Positions 1 through 13,093 of a DNA stretch of 64,000 bases are shown piece after piece. Below the pieces are notes generated by a model, which was not told the origin of the DNA, did not search any database, and saw nothing but the letters and a program-made list of their open reading frames with translations. Positions within the stretch are counted from its first letter, which is position 1, and every line of letters starts with the position of its first letter. Where the stretch lies: contig JADNRY010000007.1 of assembly GCA_015501585.1 (NCBI GenBank), positions 682,001 to 746,000 on the forward strand. Direction: 5' to 3'. Source of the stretch: Rhodocollybia butyracea (taxonomy: Eukaryota > Basidiomycota > Agaricomycetes > Agaricales > Omphalotaceae). The translations under genes and the position numbers were made by a program.

Positions 1-805
1 TATAGTGTATACGTATCGGTCACGGAGTACGATGGCTGACGATTAATTCGCTAACCTGGTATAAGTTTGGACTGCATCCTCAAGACACTCGAGCTGAAGA
101 GCAAATACAAATTTTAAGTCACACGACAAATACTATTGGACGAGGTCAATACCTCGTTGTAACACTTTGGCTCAAGCCCTAGAGCCTGTGAGCTGGATAG
201 TACTTGAGGTGCAATAACCGAGGTCATCTCTGGAACGGTCGCAATTGAAGGAGCGGAGGGTAGGAGAATATTTCGAGTGGGTTTGACCTTTATATATGGC
301 CGTCACGAGGCAAATCGGAACGAAACGGCTCTCTGATCGGGGTGGCAAGGGGCTCCAGCCAAAATATGCCATTGGCCGGGTACCTTCAAGTTCATGTTGT
401 AGATCAACTGAACTCGAGAAAAACACTGCATACAACACGTTTCTCAACACATGCGGTAGAGAAAATCTGCTGCAGGCTAATATTTTAATTGCCTGCCCGC
501 TAAGCACTCAAGATCCGAAACTAAATGGCCTTCAAGCAAACCCATTTGTTGTAATATCGCTACTTGAGTGGGAACCGAAAGAAAAAAGCGGAAAGAAATC
601 TCGGAGGAAACCTTGAGCGCTTGAGTATTTGAGTAACAATATCGCCGCTTGGTACTATGGTAGTACTAGAAAGAGAAACCCCAAAATCGGAGGTGCCGAG
701 GTGACGTCAGATCTTGACAACCAGCGCGCGCGCTCCTTTACTAGTTACTTTACTATTGATCCTCTACTTCCTAACATCTTATTATAAAATAAACTTCCAG
801 CAATT
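1..805. other. Intergenic region upstream of VPS13
   Basis: No convincing gene was found. Open frames on both strands (for example 172-507 minus and 296-616 plus) overlap each other, lack introns and show no recognisable domain. The stretch presumably holds the VPS13 promoter; a GTGACGTCAG motif (CRE/ATF-like) lies near 700, about 100 bp before the start codon. The window edge may cut an upstream gene, but none can be seen. Confidence 0.5.
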
Positions 806-3800
806 ATGTGGTGGTTAGACCCGGGGAAAGAGGTACGCTATTCAAACTGAATTCAAACTCGATGTAAATCCCTTGGGCAGGTCTTGAACGTCGTAAGTTG
901 GAATACATCCAGACAAAGTTACCCTATCAACTCGTTCTGCAGCTCTTCAACCGGATCCTTGCCCCATATGTCGAAAATCTGGATATGAACCAAGTGAATT
1001 ATGGAATTGGACAAGGCATGCCAACTTCCTCGCTCATGATACAATCAAATAACTCGCTTTAGGCCAACTTACCCTCCGTAAATTACGATTGAAGAAGGGT
1101 GCTTTGGACAAGTTCAGACTACCGGTGGATGTTCTTGAAGGTTGGCCCTTCGGCTAATGATCATGTCTTAATCTCATCAAAAGGACAGGTCACCTTGGAG
1201 AATTCACGCTATCTCTACACTGGATGAACCTTGGAAATCAGCCGGTAGAAGTCTTGATCAAGGATGTATATCTCCTTGTTGTTCCATCCACTCAATCGGC
1301 CTATGATCCCGAAGAAGAGGAAAAGAGAGCCCAGGCCGCGAAACTGGAGCGTCTCGAGAACGCCGAACTCTTACACATGCGTGGACAGGCAGAGCAAACT
1401 GGCGCGTACTATCTTCACCATGTGTATTCATTCTAACTCAAGTTTAGATTCATCACCACAGCAGCAAGGTCTGTTGGCCTCGTTGACTGCAAAAATAATC
1501 AACAATCTCCAAATTACGGTTCAAAATATCCACATTCGATATGAGGATAAGATGAGCGTTCCAGGGGTATGTGTATGCGCCCTGTGCCTGATCCTTCTAA
1601 TGCTTCTATTTAGCATCCTTTTGCCGCCGGTGTCACTCTAGCGGGGTTCACCGCTGTATCTGTGAACGAAGACTGGCAACCTACCTTCATTGAAAGCACT
1701 GCTGGTGCTATTCACAAGGTACGTGGGTGATCTAATGCTCCCTGAAGTCAATCTAATCGAGCGGTCTCTAGCTGGCCAAACTTGAATCCCTTGCGCTCTA
1801 TTTTGATACAGACTCACCGAGTATGGCTGGTTTACCTCTCCAAGAAGCTGTAGAAAAGTTCAACAAGATGGTGCGTTTTCAAGTAGGCTTTCCGTATCTC
1901 ATATTCACTTGTACTTCTAGATCGCCCACGATGCGCAAGATTCCCCTCATCAGTTCATCTTGAAACCCGTATCAGGAGAAGGAAGAGTAGGTGTTCCTTT
2001 GGAAGAAACTAGCGTATCTGACGTTCTTTAAGATTATCATGAATCATAACTTTGATAACAGCACACCTCGTTTCGACGTTCAGCTCCTGTTCAATGAAAT
2101 CGGTGTCACTCTGGACGATAATCAATACCGAGATGTCATCTCTTTACTCGATATGTATCATGTCTACATACGGCAGCATCAGGTAAGCCGCCTCTAGATA
2201 CCTAGACAGTAGATCTCTTACTAATTTCTCCACAGTACCGCAAATACCGTCCTAGTGACGAAGAATTTGAGACAAATGCTGGACGCGCGCGCCTCAACTA
2301 TGTCGGGACAGCTATACTTGAGAACGTTCGACAGCGACGACGACAATGGACGTGGCAATATTTCGCTGAACGGCGCGACGATAGGCTAAAATACGTTGAA
2401 CTCTTCCAGAAAAAAATCTTAGAATCGTCGTCACCAACAGTATGTGTATAAATTCATCGTGGATCTTGAAACTCACAACGTTGAACGCGTCAGGATTCAC
2501 AAAGTCTGGAAAAGCTCGAAAAAAAATTGACCTATGAAGATCTTCGCTTCTATCGGTCTATAGCGCGATCGAAACTGAAAAAGGACACCGCACTCCGGAA
2601 ACGTTTAGAGGCGGAAAAGCCGCAGCAGCCTCAGAAACAGTCATGGGGAAGTTGGCTCTGGGGTTCTTCGAGCAGCGACACACAAAAGGATCCCTCTTTT
2701 GGGGGTACCATGACTGACGAACAGCGCAAACAGCTGTATGATGTCCTCGATTATGACGAAAAATCCGCCGTTGCCGAAGCCCTCGATGCCCCACGCGATT
2801 CCCTCAAAGCTCGCATAAAGGCTACCCTGAATAAAGGATCCTTTGCCTTGAGGTCTGATCCTCATGGTAAGATACAGGATATCATCTCGGTTAACTTTGA
2901 TGCTTTCCAGGCCAACGTCATCCAGAGGCCTGATAACCTGGAGGCGTCTGTTTCTTTAGGCGGTTTTGCCGTGTTTGATGGCACGACCGCGAACAGCGTC
3001 CACCCACAAATCGTGCAAGTAAAAGATCTGGATCCTGAGGAGCTGCGCGACAGCGAAAAGGATGATCCTTTTTTATTCATCAAATACGAACACAATCCGC
3101 TCGATGAACGCGCTGATAACGCGCTCACTGCCCGTATGAGACACATGGAAATCATCTACCATAAGGGCTATGTGGAAGCGGTTTATAAATTCCTTAAGCC
3201 CCCGCCAGTCAGCTGGAGTCAGTAGAAGCACTTTTGGTATGTTGTTCGTCTTCTTTGAGTAGCAGGGGGCAAACAGTATTGTTTAGAATGTGGCCAGCCA
3301 AACACTGGAGGGTTTGCGCAAGGAAACCAGAGCTGGCTTGGAGTTTGCTCTGCAAAACCATAAAACAATCGACATTCAAATGGATATGAATGCACCTATC
3401 ATCATAATTCCAGAAGAGTGCGTTTACATTCATTCATCTTTTGACTTTACCCTAATTTGATGGAATAGTGTTACTACACCTCACTGCAAGCACCTGATCG
3501 TCGACGCTGGTCATATCGCGATTGAAAGTGAACTAGCTGATAAAGAGACGATACGTGCCGTCCAGCTCAAACGCTCACAGCAATACAGCGACGAAGATTA
3601 TCGGAGGTTAGAAGCCTTGATGTACGACAAGTTGTCCTTGAAATTACATTCGGCCCAGGTAAAAACGCTCATTCATTCATAATGAGCGCCCTGATGATAA
3701 ACTTTTACTCTTTCCAGTTTGTTATCGGGAACGACTTGCAGTCGTGCCGCGACGCATTGAAATCTAACAGTAGTGATAGCCTTCATCTTTTAGAGCGCAT

Positions 3801-6800
3801 CAACATCGATCTGCAGATCCAGAATTCCATAGTCCCTACAGCCTTCAATCTAGCTCGCTTCAAGGTTTCCGGTAAACTGCCGAGTCTTCAGGTCAATCTT
3901 TCCGACACGAAGTACAAGTCGTTGATGCGTTTAATCGACGTCTGTATCCCCAAATTCGATGATCCTTCCGAGGTGACACGTCCTAGAGAGGGCCCTGAAA
4001 TTGGACGTTTTCCTTTAGTTCCCGGATCCCTTTTCAGCCAGGCCGAACAAGAATATCACGTTGAGGAGGATGACGGCGACGAGAACGCCGCAAACACTTC
4101 AGGGTCACAAGATGGAGAAGAGGTATTCTTCGAAGCGGAGGAGGGCGTTACAGAGGTTTGTAGTTCTATCACCAAGGTTGAAGACCTTACTGATGAAGTC
4201 AAAAGCATCCGGAGATACATCAGCATCTTTTCGAATTGACCTTTCAAGTCGATCAATTGGGAGCATCGTTGTCGAAAACTGGACAGGATGGGCTCGAAAA
4301 TCCACTGGGTAGCGTAACCCTTGAACGTTTTGACCTCAAATTTGGTTTGGCAAAATATGACATGAAGGTCGACGTGAATCTTCGGTAGGCAGTCTCCACC
4401 ATTCCTTTATCACTACCTTATTCCTTTAACAGGTCTATGTCCATGGATCTTGTTCAGACTGGTTCAGACACGATGAAATTCATGTCCACGGAGTCCCACG
4501 AGGAGAAGGACTTACTGAGTGTGCGATATGTCCGTGTACAGCAGGAATCGCCAGAATTTTCCTCTGTCTACGAAGGAATTGAGCAGAGCGTGGACGTCAC
4601 GATTTCCACCTTCATCTTCCATGCTGCCCCCGAGCCAGTATTGATGCTCTATGATTTCATTATGACCACTTTTGTACCTGAGTCCAATAACTCCCCTGGA
4701 CCCGGCTCTCAGGTCTCAGAAGTCACCCCGGCTTCCGCTGTCCAGGTAGCATCTGGAGACGAAAAGAAGATAAAGGTATCAGTGATTCTGGAAAGTGTAC
4801 AAGGTCAGTCTTAAACGTTCCTCCTGTGCACTGTAATAAGCTCTCAACATTTTTCTCATCAGTGGCACTTGTGAACGAGAGCATGAACTTGGCAACTTTG
4901 TCGCTCTCGACTGCTGACGTAACAGTAGTCGTTAGGCCAAAAGCTTTACTTGTCACAGGTCGGCTGGGAAGTTTAGCTCTGAGCAATGACTCGGATATGC
5001 TTACCATGCGTAGCGAATTCAATCAACTCATGTCCATCGAAGGGGAGAATTTTGCCGAATTTCGCTATGAGACTTTCGACCCGGAAGACAAAAATTACGC
5101 GGGTATCAAATCCTCCATATCGCTCAGTGCCGGTTCCATCAAGCTCCATTTCCTGGAGGAGCCACTACATGATATTTATCTATTCCTCGCTAAACTCGCG
5201 AAACTCAAAGGGCTGTATGATGCTGCTACTCAGGCGGCAGTGCAGACTGCTTCAGAAATGGACACTGAGCTCTTGCAGTTTAATATCTCAATCAAGTCGC
5301 CTATAATTATATTCCCTTCCAATCCGACACAGTCTTCCGATATGCTTGTCTTGCGGCTCGGAGAAGTTTCTGCTAAGAACTCGTGCGAAGGCGTGGTGAA
5401 CAAGATTAATGCCAGTCTTCGAGGAATTCAGCTTACTTCGAATCTTATTCACAACAAGAGCGTCTCAGTCCTCAAGATGATCGATGATATCAACATCACT
5501 GCAGACGTCTTGCAAACGGCTCCTATCGACCGCACCGTTCATTTCGAAGAGCCTGACACTCGGGTAAGTGTACCAGACCGCCTTTCTACGCAATCTAATT
5601 CGTCTTTTATTAGGTATCTATACACATATCCGATGTTAAACTGCATTTGACACAAATTCAATATGGCCTGCTCATCAACTTGTCACAGACTATTCCGAGA
5701 GTTCTCGTCGGTGCACCTGAAGGTGCATCTCAGGCTGAGTCCAAAGCTAGTGAATTGAAGCCCAAAGAAGAACTTAGTCGTCATGTTGATCCAACACCGG
5801 ATGCAACAGCAGCTGCTGACTCCAGAACATGGCCTACTCTAGATCTCGTTGTGGATGTCGACACCGTGAGACTTCATCTCTATGACCAGTACGCTACGGA
5901 AGAGTCGAATCTCAAGGAGCATGGCATAGCACGATTTGCCTTGAATCATAACAACCTTCGACTAAAAATGCTTGCCGGTGGTGGAGGCGAAGCTCAAGTG
6001 GTACTCAAATCATTTACTGTAAGCAACACTAGGCCTGGGAACACAAAATTCCGCGAAATAATACCCGCTGCGCAACACGATAGGAATCAGTTCATGATTC
6101 TTTATACGATGTCTAGCAATTCCGACAGCTCGTCTCTAGTCCTTCTGACCATCGACTCGCCTCAGGTCATCTTCGCCGTAGACCCTGTCTTTGCTTTGAT
6201 TCACTTTTTCACCAGCGCATTTCCGTCGGAGCCAACGAATCTCGATTCCGAACAGATAGATAGTGTTCCATCGAATTCATCCGAAGAAGTGACTGCGAAA
6301 TCATCTCTCGACTTCCGTGTGGACCTCCATGATGTCTCTATATCTGTGCTGGGAGATGATTCCGACAGTGACTCTCAATCTATTCAGCTGTCCATCAAAC
6401 AAATACTTTTGTCACAACAGGTGAGATCAGCTATAATGCTTGATGTCTGTTAACTGACATCTGAGAAAGGGTATTACGGCTCTCACCGTTAACCAGCTTG
6501 GAATGTCTCTGATGCAAATGGGGAGGCCAGCAGACACTGTGCGGTTTTTGGATGATTTTGATTTGACATTTTCACTCGACAATCGTTCAAGCACATCTCA
6601 GCTGACGACCAACATAGAGTTGAACACCCGACCTATCATCTTCCGTGCGTCCTATCGGGACATCAATCTAATCAGCGCCATTGTCAACAAAGCCATCGCA
6701 TTGTCCAGTAATTCGACTGCCGGGTCTCAGGAGTCGGGTTCTGACCCTTCTGGCATGAGCACGAGGAGCTCTGGAGGTCGGGTCTCCCGCCCTAGTTTTT

Positions 6801-9800
6801 CAAAGAAGGCCAGTACAAGCAAAGTTAAACCCGTTGGCAAGGCGCGTATTATGACATCAAAGGAGCAGGTAGGCGAATCTAGCACAAATCGAACGTTTTA
6901 ATGAACGCCTCTTAGTTTAAAGGGTCTCTCGATGGATTCCGACTAGTTCTCATCGGTGATTTGCATGAACAACCTATGCTTCATCTCAAAGTTAAGCCAT
7001 TCATCATTGGCGCAAAGGACTGGTCTGGAGAGGCAAGTCTCATCTCCTCGCTGAGTAGAGGAGAGAACTGATTGTCTCGTTTAGTTATCTGCTACCACTA
7101 CCCTCGCAACGCAAATCAGCTACTGGAACCTTACAAATTCGCACTGGGAACCACGTAAGGTTCTAAGTTGTTTAACGACCTTAGTTCTCAATGTTTTAAT
7201 TCCCTAGTGATTGACCCTTGGACATTCTCGGTATCTCTTTCGAAAGAAAACTCAGCGGGTGCTTTGAACGTCAATCTATTGGCTCGCGAACGACTCGATG
7301 TCAATCTAAGCACTACGTTTGCAGAACTGGCCATGACGACCATGAACCTATGGAATCAAGAGAGCGAACATATTTTAGACAAAGCTAGAGGCAGTTATGC
7401 GCCTTACCGTATACGCAATCGCACTGGATATCCCGTATTCATTTGGACAGATGATGATGGCAGCAGCAGTGGCAAGGACAGTTCTGGAGGAATCCAGCTC
7501 GCTCACTCCCAGACAATTGACTGGCGTTTTGATGACTGGAAAACCATGCGAGAGGTAAGTGAGTGAGCTGTGTACTTCAAGGTCGGATTGACAGTTCTAC
7601 TACTCAGCATGTTTCTAATTCCGAACAACACAACATTGGTATACGTTTTGTGAACAAGTCTTGGGAACACCTTCGCAGTGTTCCGGTGGACCGAGAGGGT
7701 GAATTTGTCTTCCCCCTCAAACCCAAGACGGAAAAGCATACCAATCGTTTGTTGTGCGAGATCAGAGTGGTAGACAACGTCAAGTTGGTCACTATCAGGT
7801 CTACATACAAGGTGGAAAATCAAACGCTCTACCCTCTTGAAATAACCCTCGTAGATGACAGAGGTCATCCAATATATTCTTTAGAAAAAGTTGCACCAGG
7901 ACAAGATTACGCACTACCAATTGAGGCAGTTAATACAAGCAAAATTAGGATTCAACCAGATCGTCAGTATCAGTTTCGCCGCCATATGCTGAATTCCATT
8001 GATTTTTTATTGTCAGAGGGCTTTGGATACAAATGGTGTAATCCTGTACGGTGGGAAGACCTGGTCACAAAAAAAAGCCTTACCATTCGCTGTCCGCATA
8101 GCGATCCGCAAGAAGCAGCATTCCGTTTTCAAGCTTGGGTTCAGAGTGATCTTAATCCCAACGACTCTTTGGTTCGGTATGTTGTCACTATACATAGAGG
8201 TCCAGCGCTTCATATTGAGAGTTTAAACACAGTAAATACCCCAAGATCAATCTCAAACTTCGCGCACCGTTGGAGCTCGAAAACCTTCTACCCTACAATG
8301 TCCAATATAGAGTTTACGACAAGGACACAGACTCCAACTGGAAATCCTTTTTGCGCCAAGGTGGATTAATGCCCGTACACTCGGTCGAGCTCTCGCATCT
8401 AGTTCTACTTAACATTGAGGTTCAGGACACTAGTAAGCCATGACCACGCCATTGCAACTTATACTCATTCAGTCGACGCAGTTTTCAAACCTAGTGACTT
8501 TGCGATCATCAATACCGACGGCAATGGTGATTTCGATGTTGAAAACCGTCTCACTCTACTGGATCAAAACGACCGAAAACTGAATCTCAAACTGAACTAT
8601 ATGTGCGTTGGCACAAGTATTTTTTCGATCCTTTGTTAAATTTCATTCAAGCCGTTATCCTGATTCTGGCGGAGCCTTCAAGGTCCAAATATACAGTCCG
8701 TACATTGTAGTAAACAAAACTGGCCTTCCTTTTGGTGTCAAATCTGTTCGTTCCAACCGTGCCATCTCACCGCAAGATGTCGCTGGAGATACCAATACCA
8801 GTCAGTTCATCTATTCATCCGTTTACGCAGGTTAACTAAATTATTTGACAAAGATGCTCTTATCAGGCCAACGCCATTCAGTAAGTACTGCTCCGTTTCG
8901 ACTGCAATAGAATGACACTTAATCTGTTAGTGCTGTCCCATACGAATGATCAAGGCCATGAATTCAGTTTGAGGTTGGGCGAATCTGCTTGGTCAAAGGT
9001 ATATTTGAGTGATAGTTTCATTGTAACAGCCTCTCATTTTTGTTAGCCTGTTAGCGTCGAAGCTCCTGCCGCTGAGATCGCGCTCATCATACCTTCTCAA
9101 AAGCAAAAGGCGGACGAGATTCATGTAGGCGTTTCTTGGGCGGAAGGACTAGGGAAATACAAGCTCAGCAAGGTTATGACTCTCGCTCCGAGATTTATCC
9201 TCAGAAACAACCTCTCTGAACCTATATCATTCCGCGAACACGGTGTTGCGCCGAGGGAGAAGTCGGTCATGAGCCCAGGAGAGCGTTGCTCGCTGAACTT
9301 CATCCGAGCAAGCACAGAGAAACTTCTGACTGTCGCTTACCCAGGATTAAACGCTCAATGGTTCGTATGTCATCGTATGTCCTCTCTTGGTATTCTAACC
9401 TTGACAACAGGTCTGCACCATTCAACATCGAGGACATTGGCATCCAGCATTTTCGTCTCAAGGCGCCTGGTGATACTTCCGATCAAACACGTTTGATCCG
9501 TGTTGATGTAAAGATTGATGGATCCACAATTTTCGTTTACCTTTCTTCAGGTGCTGATGATTGGCCTTTCGTTGTCGAAAATGGCAGCGATCACACATTC
9601 ACGCTCTGGCAAAAGGTTAGCATGACTTTTGAACCAAAAACAATATAGCTAATCAAGTGACCCAAGGATTCTACTAGAGATGACCAAAATGTCTCATCTA
9701 AACCTCTCACTGTCTACACTGTCAATCCGCATGCCAATTTCTTCTATGCCTGGGATCAACCGGCCGCTCGAGACAAGAAAATTGTTCTTTGCGTTAATGG

Positions 9801-12569
9801 CTCCAAGAGAACAATAGATGTCATGGAGATAGGGGATCTGATTCCGTTTAAATTCCTCGTGCGTTTCTCGCCACTACCACTTATGACCGTGGTTGATCAT
9901 TGATATAGGAAGGACAGAAAGCGAAAGCTGTTTCGCTCGACGTTCGCGCTGATGGCGACAAGCAAGTACTTTCCATCACCAATTACAATGCCGAGCAGAG
10001 CTTGTACAAACCGAGGCGAGCCAGCACCGGAACTTTAACACGGCAGGATACAACTGCTAGTAGTGTGGAAGCTTTTGAGGCTGTTACAGAAGAACTCGTA
10101 CCAACGTTTGGTCTCCAAGTCCAGTTCAGTGGAATCGGTGTGTCGCTGGTGAACCGTAGACTGGTCGAAGTCGTCTACATGTCACTAAACGCGTTAACTT
10201 TCGAATACACGAATAGCACGGTAGCCCAGTCTTTTAATGTCTCCTGTGGAACTCTGCAGATCGACAATCAGCTTCATGATGCTCTATATCCCGTCATCCT
10301 GCAACCCACCCCTTTGCCAAAAGATTCTGCAACATTGCCTACTGTCCAAGCATCTATAATTCTGCTAAAAGATGAAAGTAAGCAACCCTTTTTTATCTGT
10401 GGACGCATAGCCAACTTCTTTCAAATAGCACATGGGGTGTTGTTCGTGAAGTATTGCTCTATCCTGCTCCAAGCATTGACAATCGAGGCCGATGAGGATC
10501 TGCTGTTCTCAATATATGATCTTACTCAAATCAAGGGCGCTTCATGGGAGAGGGATACTCACGAGTACGTAAGGTTCCTGTTTCCATCTACATTGTTGAC
10601 TTGTTTCATTCTAGTATTCTTATTGAACACCTCGAAGATATACCCGAGCCCAAGGACACAGCCACTGGACAAGCGCTCTATTTCGAAGTACTTGAGCTAC
10701 AACCCATCAAACTGTCCCTATCTTTCATGCGCACCGAAAGAGTTAGCAGTGAAGAAAAGTGGGTTTTCAGAACCTGCATACCTATTCGATCTTAGATATT
10801 ATGGTTTTAGACTAAGCTTAAAGAATCCTCTCGCGGTTGTCTTAAATGCCTTCACTATGGCAGTCGGTGAGTCTCCCAAGAAGGCACTTCAATGCAGCAT
10901 TCTAACGTGGACTTCAACAAGGTAATATCAATGATGCTCCTCTGGAGATGAACGCTCTCGCCATTAAAGATATGCGTCTTACAACACCAGAGCTACAGAG
11001 TCGGATAATGCTCCATTATCGCCAGAATGTTCTTCGTCAGTTATATCGTATACTAGGCTCGGCTGATTTTATCGGAAATCCGGTGGGTTTGTTCGAGTCA
11101 GTTTCAAGTGGTGTAGCGGATATTTTCTACGGTGAGCGTCGGCAAGTCACACTGGAGTTGTGAATCTAAATGCTGATTAACTTTACAGAACCCTTCAATG
11201 GCGTGGTAATGCACGGTAACAAAGAGATAGGGATCGGAATAGCCAAAGTCCGTAGTTCTATTTTGACCAAGATCAGAATTCTTATCGTCATTTGCAGGGG
11301 GCTGCGAGCTTTGTCAAAAAGACCGTGTTTGGTCTAAGCGACAGTATGACCAAATTCACCAGTAGTGTCGGGAAAGGTATATTCATAATCCAAAACGGAT
11401 CTTCAAGCGTTGATTCTTAGGGACGGTACAGGATTGTCAGCAGCGACTTTTGATTCAGAATATCAAGCTCGACGTAGGATGGTACAACGCAGAAACAAAC
11501 CTAAACACGCCATGTAAGCCTGTTAATATATAGCTTTTGATTTAACTAACGTCTTACGATAGTTATGGTGTTGCTGCTGGAGGTGAAGCTTTTGCAAGCA
11601 GTGTCGCCAGTGCTATGGAAGGCGTCTTGATGAAACCATTAGAGGGGGCCGAATCCGAAGGAGCAGGTCTGCTACATCATTTGTTCGTACATTCTCAATC
11701 TTATTTCATCATTTCAGTTGGTTTCTTCAAGGGCATGGGCAAGGGGATAGTCGGGTGTGTATCTTGATCCGATATGTTGCTTTTTACTAATCCATTAAAG
11801 TAGCGCTGTCACCAAGCCGGTTGTAGGGGTATTCGATTTAGCATCCAACGTTTCGGAAGGTAAGGTTGACAAGATGGCCTCGAGCGCAACACACTCACTA
11901 TCGAGCAGGGATCCGTAACACCACTACCGTCTTTGATAGTCCCGAACGAGACCGCGTTAGACAGGTCGGTCAAGAAGCATGTTCATCCACTCAACGATTT
12001 ATGAGAACTTTATTATAGCCGAGACTAGTCCCTCATGATTCAGTTTTACGGGTGATTATGAGCGTCATTCTGTCATTACAGTAGCTTATCAATACATCTA
12101 CAGCCTTATTCTGCCCGCGAAGCGATGGGACAATATTGGATGAAAGATCTCAATAATGGAGCTTACCGCCGCGAGCTCTACGTCGCCCATATTAGTATGT
12201 TTTATCTTTACCTTTAAGCTTTCACTCAATGCGCTATTATAGATACAGCTGGCAGTGACAATGTAGTACTCTTAACGATGTCCAGAGTGCTATCGTTCTG
12301 GTCCAAGAAGCTTCGACTGGATTGGGAACTACCCCTGACGCAAGTGCAAGGCATAACAGTTGAAGATACCGGTATTCGTTTTGCCCATAAATCAGGTAAA
12401 GAAAACGACAAGTTTGTTTTCATACCAGACAAGGCACAGCAGAGCTGGCTATTCGAAAGAGTGGTAGGTGGTTTCCACATATATGCAGCCAAACTTTTCA
12501 TAATCGTTGTGATTATTCCAGGCTTTCGTAGTCAAGACATTCAACTCAAGGAAGAGAATGGATGCGTAA
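806..12569 (+). CDS. VPS13: VPS13 bridge-like lipid transfer protein
   Basis: Family knowledge: VPS13 proteins are rod-shaped lipid-transfer proteins at membrane contact sites and act in vacuolar sorting, mitochondrial contacts and sporulation. The spliced protein starts MWWLDPGKEVLNVLFNRILA and runs into APYVENLDMNQVNYGIGQG, the chorein N-terminal domain. It continues through NLGNQPVEVLIKDVYLLVVP (about 1224-1286) and KIINNLQITVQNIHIRYEDK (about 1492-1550). The VAB repeats include YRIRNRTGYPVFIW (about 7400), LRAPLELENLLPYNVQYRV (about 8253) and YIVVNKTGLPFGVKS (about 8700). The C-terminal PH-like segment ends AFVVKTFNSRKRMDA at 12569. Estimated length is about 3,000 residues in some tens of exons. 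The start is chosen because exon 1 (806-832), a 12-nt exon 2 (881-892) and exon 3 (from 943) together rebuild the expected N-terminus. The frame can be followed through the regions I checked, with no disabling change seen. Confidence 0.95.
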
Positions 12570-13093
12570 TGATGTACAAACATACATAGGGTAATGGGAA
12601 GTGGATAAGTGGACTTGAAATGTATATCAAAAGTACCGATAAACATATTTACACAAGATACAAGAAGCCAGGCCAACGTTAAGAAAATCGCCGAGTACGT
12701 GCCGAAAATATCACTATTGGGATGTGAAAGATAGTGGAAGAGTGATGGAAGAACAGTTGCCATATCATTGCTTTGGAGTGTACATCCAAGGCTACGAGTG
12801 ATGATTGTGCCATGTGGTGTGGGATTGAGGTTCAGCGCCAGCAAAAGGGTGTAAATCGCCCTCCAAACTGATAGAATGACGGTTGTAGTATTTAGTATTG
12901 TACCTGGTACTATTGTGGTAATTGTGTGGCCAAGTGGACAGACTTAAAAAAAATGGTAACTACTAACTAGAGTCTAGATATACACATAAATATGATAAGA
13001 TAGAAAGAAAGCAGTCAAGATGTAAAACAGGAGAAATCCAATCCAGCAAGCCAGAAAAATAAAGAAATAGATAACACGAACGTAGCGGAGATC
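12570..13093. other. Convergent spacer between VPS13 and the DENN gene
   Basis: This short spacer holds the 3' ends of two convergent genes. It is AT-rich, especially 12900-13080. An open frame at 12449-12844 (minus) overlaps the last VPS13 exons and is treated as a shadow. No repeat or RNA gene is visible. Confidence 0.5.

Noticed and set aside
296..616. Plus-strand open frame before VPS13.
   Set aside because: No intron structure, no domain, and heavily overlapped by an opposing frame at 172-507.
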